Below, piece after piece: positions 58,111 through 64,000 of a DNA stretch of 64,000 nt. The stretch is from Casuarina equisetifolia (lineage: Eukaryota; Streptophyta; Magnoliopsida; Fagales; Casuarinaceae): contig CM052354.1 of assembly GCA_028551475.1 (NCBI GenBank), positions 31,829,258 to 31,893,257 on the forward strand, given 5' to 3'. A model generated the notes under the pieces. The model was given only the letters and a program-made list of their open reading frames with translations. It did no database searches and was not told the DNA's origin. A program made the position numbers and the translations under genes. Numbering within the stretch: position 1 is the stretch's first letter; the number at the start of each line of letters is the position of its first letter.

Positions 58111-58315
58111 AGTTAGAGATGGCTAGAAAGCATCCGCTGGAGCAATCAACAAGAAAAAGAAGATGAAGGCTCGTGAAAAGTATTTTCTATTATGTGTATT
58201 TTGAGTATTCTATACAATATATGGTAAGTGTAACTAGGTACAAATGTAGGTACCCCTATGTGTACATAGCATACTCAAGTGGTTGACGTGACCACTGTAG
58301 AGGCAAGTGTCAACA
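58111..58315 (-). repeat. 5' LTR of the 53-58 kb Copia element
   Basis: Minus strand begins tgttgacacttgcc and ends catctctaact; directly followed by the primer-binding site. Confidence 0.9.
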
Positions 58316-58320
58316 AATTT

Positions 58321-59500
58321 ATTTGCTAATTTAGTTGGATGAGCATCAACACCTTGACACGGGGATTAATCCACAGGAAAACTTTTTAAGGAGGAGTTTT
58401 GCTCCTCTCAAAGATGATTTATGGAGGACTGCCTCCAAGGCCCAATTTCTAATAGATTTGTCAATCCGATGGCATTAGGCACACGTTGTTGGTTTTTTAA
58501 GGTTGATTCCTAAAAGAAGCATAGCTAGGCAGACAATCCTAGGTTTTTATATGCTTAGGATTTGTCCTTGCTAAAGTTATCATGCAGCTCAAACTATTAT
58601 TCGAGTTGTTCATCCATATTAGTGTTAGATAATGAACTTGAATTGAAGCCTAGTAGATGATGTTGTTCGAAGCCCATACCTTATTGAGTTTTTATTCAAA
58701 GTTGATTTTGTTTTCACTTTATTTTCAACCTAAGCAAGTGGTATATGTTATTAAGTATTTAGCTTAGCTAAAAATAGGTACTACCTAAAATTGACACCTA
58801 AAGGAATTTGAGTTTTTTTTTTTTAAGAAATATTATAGCAATTTTAAGTAACAAAATATAACAATTAATAATTATGTCACAATCAGAAAATATATTAACA
58901 GTTGCAGGAAAGAAGTAAAAAAAAAAGAGTAAAGAATATGCTTTGCTCGATTTAACATTCAAGTTCTTTATTATCGCTGAAGGTTGTGCGAACTAAAGAG
59001 TTGAAGAATTATATAATTCATCTTATTTGATTGGTAATTCAAAAGGTTTGAGTGGAAAAAAAATTGTGGATTTAATGATTTTTAATTACTATTATAACCA
59101 ATCAAATATATGTTAACTAGAGTTCATTTTTTTTTTTGTCCTCTCTTAGTTTTTTGGATAGTTTGGTTCTTGAAATCTGCCTTATATCTTAGTCCCACAT
59201 TTTCAAAAATTTTAGTAAACATTATTTTTGATGAGTCATAGCAGGTCCTTTAATTAAGAAAACAATTCCAAGGTCCTTCATACCTTATTCCAGAGCCATC
59301 TACATTGAAGACCTTTAGGTAGAGTTGTAGCTTTGCTTGACTCGTTAGCAGTCAGGGCCATGTCTGCAAAATGAATCACGAAAAAGTAAAAAATAAAAAA
59401 ATGAAGATACAGAGAAGGTAGAAAAGAAATTTCAGCATAAATGATAAAGATAAATTATCATTTTTTTCTTCTTTTGTTCTGTTCATTCAAAAAAAAAAAA
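58321..59500. other. Non-coding right flank of the Copia insertion
   Basis: 58321-58460 continues the repeat also present at 37.0-37.27 kb. 59.32-59.44 kb (gcagtcagggccatgtctgcaaaatgaatcacg) recurs at 60.64-60.72 kb. No gene is seen. Confidence 0.45.
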
Positions 59501-60260
59501 CAACAACAAAAGTTTTGAGCAGGATCTTTGTTTTCGGCTTGAGCGGGCGGCTCGTCCTGAGAAGGCTGAGCTTACCGGTCAGGGGCGACAGGAGGGGGGA
59601 ACAGCGTCTAATGTAAGTAATCAGACATGCCAGTGTCTCAGCAGGAGGGGGACGGCAGATTCTTTCTTTTGAAATCTTACGTGAATCAATAGACGGTCCA
59701 GATCATTCCCCTCTGATCCAAGAGCTGGAAAGCCACGCGTCAAGAGTCGCAAAAGGGACCACCCACTGTCCCAGAGCCTGTTTTTTCATTTGGACAAAAT
59801 GAGTTTCCACATTTAACTTTCAATTCAGGATAATACTCTTTTTAATCAAACTCCTAAGTACTTTGCTTTCTTTGCATCTGCTTGGTCTATTGGAACATTT
59901 TACTAAAACAACAAAAAAAGGGATTTTCAAATCAGGGCATGTCATTAGACATTAAGTGGGTCAAAACAGGTTGGAGAAAAAGAGAAGAAATATGATTTTG
60001 AGTGTGTTAACTTAACCACAGGGAGCATCTGTTCTTTGTGGCATGTTCTTATCATCGTCCTCAACAAATGATTAAAAAGGAGACTGGCAGTAACTGTTTG
60101 TCTTTTCTCCGGCATCTGACTATTGTCCCTAAAAGTGTCTCCTTTTGTAGCCCCCCTCTCCCTCTCTCAAAAAAGTAGTTTTGCTCAACTAGTAAAGTTA
60201 AGGGTTGAATGTTTAAGTTTTAGAGTTTAAGGCAAGCTACGAGATCAATTGTATGAGAGT
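59501..60260. other. Spacer with an unexplained GC-rich block
   Basis: 59515-59780 (ttgagcgggcggctcgtcctgag and onward) is clearly richer in G and C than its flanks and has no copy elsewhere in the window. It has no long frame and no tRNA-like fold recognised by eye. It may be a transposon or organellar fragment. Confidence 0.3.
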
Positions 60261-60270
60261 GTAGTAGCCA

Positions 60271-60295
60271 CGACCAGGAACAGCTTGAATGCCAT
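60271..60295 (-). pseudogene. Truncated DUF1218-like first exon, fourth copy
   Basis: ATG at 60295 reads MAFKLFLVV and then leaves the alignment with the other copies at about 60270, running to a stop. The 5' side, with gtctgtctgtttgtctctct, is preserved, so the break removed the 3' half of the exon, its donor and everything downstream. Confidence 0.6.
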
Positions 60296-60640
60296 TCCTG
60301 CCAACATCGGTCTGTCTGTTTGTCTCTCTCTCTCTCTCCCCCCTATTACTATTCGCAAACAGTAACACAAAAAGATCAAAAAAAGGTGTGAGGATAAGCT
60401 CACGAAGTCGAACAGAGAAAGCTAAAGGCAACGATCTTCTGCTGAAGGTGGTTTAGTTCTTAGACGAACATACATTGAAGTGAATATAAAAGCTTTTATA
60501 GATTGAACCACTGTACAGTTTATAGTGTAACTTCCTGACGCCTTCCAATGATAGGTTAATTTCTTTCCCATCTTCACTTTAGCCTCCACATCTTAAAAAT
60601 CTTTCTGTTCCACCTCTTAGATTTTTAGTCAATTCGTCAG
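60296..60640 (-). promoter_or_regulatory. Promoter-leader module, fourth copy
   Basis: TATAAAAG on the minus strand (cttttata at 60493-60500) and the gaaggtggtttag core upstream of the truncated exon, nearly the same as 27.25-27.64 kb. With no complete exon behind it, it is an orphan promoter. Confidence 0.55.
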
Positions 60641-61308
60641 CAGTCAGGGCCATGTCAGCAAAATGAATCACGAAAAGAATAAAAACTAAAAGAATGGAGA
60701 TATTCAAAAAAGATAGAGAAGAAATTTCTGCACAAATCAGTTATTGGACTGTGGATGCATGAATGGAGAGCGATTTATTGGATATTACGTTGGAGGTCCA
60801 ATGGAGATACCTGCAAGTAGGATCTAGAGGAACTAGGCGCTTTGAACTTTGGCGACTTACTTCTTCATCCATCTCTCTGTATTCTTATGCATTCGTGCCC
60901 ATTTGACTACCAGTGCATCTTTGTCTCCTTTCTGTCTTGTGGAATCCTGCGCATCTTTATCTGTGAACACTAAAAGCAGAGACAACCACTACCCTGTCAC
61001 TCGAATCCTTTCAGTAAGTAGACGAAAACAGAAAATGACATTCACCACCAACAACAAAATAAAGTACTCACGGATTTCACTTTGAAACATTAACTTTGTG
61101 CGACTGTGAAAGATACGTAGTAGAAATGTTCTGTCCCATACTTTTTGCCAAAAGTCTTTAATTAACCATCCTTCATTCCATAAGAAATTGATGGTGACAC
61201 AAACCAAATTAATAATGGCGGAGAGAAGAGAGGCATACAAAAGATTATCCTTCCAAATATCTAATATAGATTGATTGTGACTAACAAATTTCAATAGATA
61301 GTCCATCC
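60641..61308. repeat. Dispersed module Z, copy 4, cut by a Copia LTR
   Basis: Follows the landmark order of 35.88-36.98 kb and then 49.9-50.3 kb (gattgattgtgacta, tttcaatagatagtcc) and is interrupted at 61308 by the LTR of the next element. Confidence 0.6.
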
Positions 61309-61993
61309 TGTTGGGTTGGTCCAGCCCATATTCGGGGACTTATTATTGGGTCCAATTAGGGTAATGTGGCCCTAAGGTTTAAAAGAAAAAATATAGGGTT
61401 TTTTCTTTAAGAGAAGAGGTGAGTGGCCGTCAAAAAGAAAAGAGAGAGAGAAAAGAAAATAGCAGAATTTCGCAGGAATTAGAGGCCCTACGCAGCAGTT
61501 GATCAAACATCTGATTAAGGTCGATCCGTGGTCCGATTGAGCTGATTTTTGTCAGCAGGTTCGGGATTGGGTGTTCTTCATTGTGAACGGTTGGATCGTC
61601 GTTTGGAGCTCGTGAAGTTAGCAGATTGTGGTCGATAATTTGGGTGATATTTCTCCAACTTTTCTTGGTTAAGTTATTCTTTACAACTTGTTCTTCACTA
61701 TTTATTAGTGATTCTATTGTTGTTGAATCAGTAAATCTTTGTCCTATTGCTATTGTTAAGGACTTGATTGGGTTATATCCTAACGATTGATATAGTGGAG
61801 ATTTGGGTGGACTCCGTGATCGGTCCCGTGGTTTTTTATCCTTCACATTGGAGGAGTTTTTCCACGTAGAAATTCTTTTGTGTTGATTGTGATTTGCTTA
61901 TTTTACTTGTGATTCAAACACATCGTTGGTGTTTTAGTATTTCCTCACAGGTTCAATCAAAGTGGGAAACTTTATACATCGTTTTTCCCATCA
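61309..61993 (+). repeat. 5' LTR of the 61 kb Copia element
   Basis: Starts tgttgggttggtccagccca and ends cccatca, with the primer-binding site 3 bp later. No partner inside the window. Confidence 0.8.
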
Positions 61994-62048
61994 GAGTGGT
62001 ATCAAAAGCTTAGGTTGTGGTTATTTTATCTTTGGATTTGATTGAACG

Positions 62049-62615
62049 ATGGAACAAAGCACTAACAAGATGATTAGTTTGAATGGAAGAAACTATCATG
62101 TTTGGAAGGGTAAGATAGAAGATTTGCTTTATGTGAAGCGTTGGCACTTACCGGTGTTTAGTGAAACTAGACTAGATAACATGAGTGAGGCCGATTGGAC
62201 TCTTGAGCATAAAATTGTATGCGGGTTCATTCGACAATTTGTAGATGAGAATGTTTTGAATCACATTAGTAAAGAAACACATGCTCGGACTCTATGGAAC
62301 AAACTTGAATCTTTGTATGCTCGAAAGACTGGAAATAATAAGATGTATTTGATGAAGCAACTTATTAGCTTGAAATACAAAAATGGGCAATCCATATCTG
62401 ATCATTTGAATGAGTTTCAGGGAATGTTAGATCAACTTTCAGGCATGAATATGAAGTTTGAAGATGAAGTACAAGGACTTTGGTTACTTGGTACTTTACC
62501 AGAATCTTGGGAAACATTTCGTATATTAGTGAGTAACTCTACTCCTAATGGAATTGTCACTATGGATTTTGCCAAGACTAGTATTTTGAATGAAGAGATG
62601 AGAAGAAAGATTTAG
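62049..62615 (+). CDS. Copia Gag N-terminal part
   Basis: 188 residues of a retrotransposon capsid-type Gag (UBN2 family pattern: LxGxNYxxW, then TLWNKLESLY, LKYKNGQSISDHLNEFQGM, and LLGTLPESWETF). It ends at TAG 62613-62615, after which the same frame continues into the basic region and zinc knuckle. The stop most likely arose from a Gln codon. Confidence 0.85.
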   Translation: MEQSTNKMISLNGRNYHVWKGKIEDLLYVKRWHLPVFSETRLDNMSEADWTLEHKIVCGFIRQFVDENVLNHISKETHARTLWNKLESLYARKTGNNKMYLMKQLISLKYKNGQSISDHLNEFQGMLDQLSGMNMKFEDEVQGLWLLGTLPESWETFRILVSNSTPNGIVTMDFAKTSILNEEMRRKI

Positions 62616-64000
62616 GGTTCTCTGTCTCATTATGAAGCTTTGGTTGTTGAAAATAGGGGGAGAAGTCATAGTAGAGGTCTGAGAGGTTATAACAAAAGTC
62701 GAAGTAAGTCTAGATCATGGCATAAAAATGTAGAGTGCCATCATTGTGGCAAGATAGGTCATATCAAGAAAAATTGCTTCCAGCTGAAAAATGAAAAGAA
62801 AAATGGTAAAGGTAGAAATGAGAAGAAGAAAGTTAATGAAAGTGAGAAGAAGAAGGACAAGAATGATAATGATCGAGTTGCAGCAGCTACTAATGAACTT
62901 GTTATTGTGTGCTATGATGATAATGTGAATTTTGCAAGCAATGAGACAAGTTGGGTAATTGATAGTGGTGCTTCTCTTCATATTACTTCCAAGAGGGAGT
63001 TCTTTACTTCTTATACTCCTGGAAACTTTGGCACATTGAAGATGGGTAATGATTGCTTGGCTAAAGTTGCAGGTATAGGAGATGTATGCTTGGAGACTCG
63101 TAATGGATCCAAGTTGGTTCTCAAGAATGTTAGACATGTACCAGAAATTTACTTGAATTTGATTTCTACCGGACAACTTGATGATGAAGGTTTTTGCAAT
63201 ATCTTCAATAATGGACAATGGAAACTTACTAAGGGTTCATTAGTTATTGCTAGAGGCAAGAAAGAGTCTTCTTTGTATTTATTTCAGGCCAAGATTTCCA
63301 AGAACATTTGTAATATAGTGGAAGATGGGAATGCAAGTGCTTTATGACATAAAAGGTTAAGTCACATGAGTGAGAAGGGCATGAATGTGTTGTCAAAGAA
63401 GAACTTGTTATCTAGGATTAAGAGTGCAAAACTTGAGAAATGTGCACATTGTTTAGCTGGAAAACAAAAAAGAGTTTCATTCTATAGTCACCCTCCTTCA
63501 AGAAAATCAGATTTCTTGGAGTTAGTACACTCAGATGTTTGTGGCCCAGTTAACCTGAGGATGCTTGGTGGAGCATCCTACTTTGTGACCTTTATTGATA
63601 ACTACTTAAGAAAGGTTTGGGTTTATGTTTTGATGTCAAAAGATCAAGTGCTAGATGTGTTTAAGCAGTTTCAAGTTTCAGTAGAGCGGCAAACTAGAAA
63701 GAAGTTGAAATGCATTTGATCAGATAATGGTGGTGAGTACATTGGACCATTTGATGAGTATTGTAGGCAGCATGGTATTCGACATCAGAAGACACCTCCA
63801 AAAACACCTCAGTTGAATGGTATAGCGGAATGAATGAACAGGACATTGGTTGAGAGAGTTAGATGCATGATTTCAAATGCTAACTTGCCAAAGACATTTT
63901 GGGGTGAGGCATTACTTACAGCAGCTTATGTTATCAATCTATCTCCAACTGTTGCTTTAGATGGTGATGTACCAGATAAAGTTTGGTTTGGCAAGGATGT
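62616..64000 (+). pseudogene. Copia nucleocapsid, protease and integrase part
   Basis: This is the same frame as Gag. An Arg/Ser-rich segment leads to the CCHC knuckle, a Lys-rich linker, protease with an intact Asp-Ser-Gly, then TGA at 63345-63347 where a Trp precedes HKRLSH in relatives. Integrase follows with TGA at 63717 just before SDNGGEY and TGA at 63831 inside GIAE-MNRTL. It stays open to the window edge. Catalytic motifs are otherwise intact. Confidence 0.85.

Larger units (their letters stand above)
53237..58315 (-). mobile_element. Complete Copia retrotransposon, inactivated
   Basis: A 5079-bp element with 205-bp LTRs, a 5-bp duplication aattt at 53232-53236 and 58316-58320, and tggtatcacagc next to the 5' LTR (58098-58110). 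A polypurine tract (tgtggggggat) abuts the 3' LTR. Minus-strand remnants in order: Gag (LNGSNYIIW near 57.85 kb), a zinc knuckle with a frameshift and Cys>Tyr (ICKRRGHYATT, 57.03 kb), a proline/serine-rich linker, a protease with DSG changed to DSC (56.54 kb), GAG-pre-integrase HHCC (56.1 kb), integrase (VHFDVWGS, IQSDGAPEF, GIAERKYHH), RT ending YVDG instead of YVDD (54.39 kb), and RNase H (WCDNLSTFYLA, 53.66 kb). Many stops and frameshifts. By eye the LTRs differ at about 20 of 205 sites, so it is old. Confidence 0.93.
61309..64000 (+). mobile_element. Copia retrotransposon, 5' part (runs off right edge)
   Basis: A 685-bp 5' LTR (61309-61993), a primer-binding site tggtatcaaaagc at 61997, and one polyprotein frame from ATG 62049. 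Domains: Gag (NGRNYHVWKGKIEDLL), zinc knuckle CHHCGKIGHIKKNC near 62736, protease VIDSGASLHIT (Asp at 62961), GAG-pre-integrase KRLSHMSEKGM to CAHCLAGK, and an integrase core with HSDVCGP (63534) and SDNGGEYIG (63723). The frame is kept for 1.95 kb without a frameshift but has nonsense codons at 62613, 63345, 63717 and 63831. RT and RNase H would lie right of the window. Confidence 0.92.

Noticed and set aside
62715..63218. 167-codon minus-strand frame
   Set aside because: Antisense of the second Copia polyprotein, in its protease and nucleocapsid region.

Overview
The window looks like nuclear DNA of a eudicot, possibly a woody perennial. It is AT-rich and intron-bearing. It holds a TIR-NB-LRR resistance gene (a class missing from grasses), a cluster of Cf/Ve-type LRR receptor-like proteins (RLPs), and layered Copia, Gypsy-type and LINE insertions. 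No species can be named from sequence alone. All host genes seen here lie on the minus strand. Identifications rest on motif reading and on comparing segments of the window with one another by eye; no database search was run.

Layout. 1-2884: 5' half of a TIR-NB-ARC gene (TIR exon, 1.3 kb intron, NB-ARC exon running off the left edge) with several eroded nucleotide-binding motifs. 3556-3930: an LTR/primer-site/gag-start remnant joined to an orphan copy of a promoter-leader module. About 5.24-18.0 kb and 18.0-29.1 kb: two tandem copies of a roughly 11 kb unit. Each holds, in transcription order, a promoter-leader module, a signal-peptide exon resembling exon 1 of the DUF1218 family, an RLP, and a decayed two-exon DUF1218-like pseudogene. 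Copy 1 also carries a 1.4 kb solo LTR whose exact empty site is preserved in copy 2. 29.1-37.3 kb: gene-poor, made of smaller duplicated modules. 37.27-40.25 kb: an LTR element with 425-bp LTRs and no recognisable polyprotein. 41.4-47.4 kb: a third, rearranged unit (degenerate exon, RLP3, intact signal-peptide exon). 48.1-49.7 kb: a TRIM-like direct repeat and a 5'-truncated LINE. 53.24-58.32 kb: a complete but dead Copia element with target-site duplication. 60.27-61.3 kb: a truncated fourth signal-peptide exon with its leader. 61.31-64.0 kb: the 5' part of a second Copia element, intact in frame apart from four nonsense codons.

Biology. RLPs are plasma-membrane LRR proteins without a kinase that sense pathogen or developmental ligands together with SOBIR1/BAK1-type kinases; TNLs are intracellular NAD-hydrolysing immune receptors. 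This is therefore a resistance-gene cluster, but every member is damaged. RLP1 has several stops and a deletion. RLP2 has a clean ectodomain with TGG>TGA just before the membrane anchor. RLP3 has a complete ectodomain, anchor and tail but a 4-nt deletion in the signal peptide. The TNL has an altered P-loop. The most unusual feature is the repeated pairing of each RLP with an upstream DUF1218-type signal-peptide exon ending in a GT donor, together with a TATA-containing leader module found beside both gene types. Whether these exons are debris of duplication or are spliced onto the RLPs is the main question the window raises.
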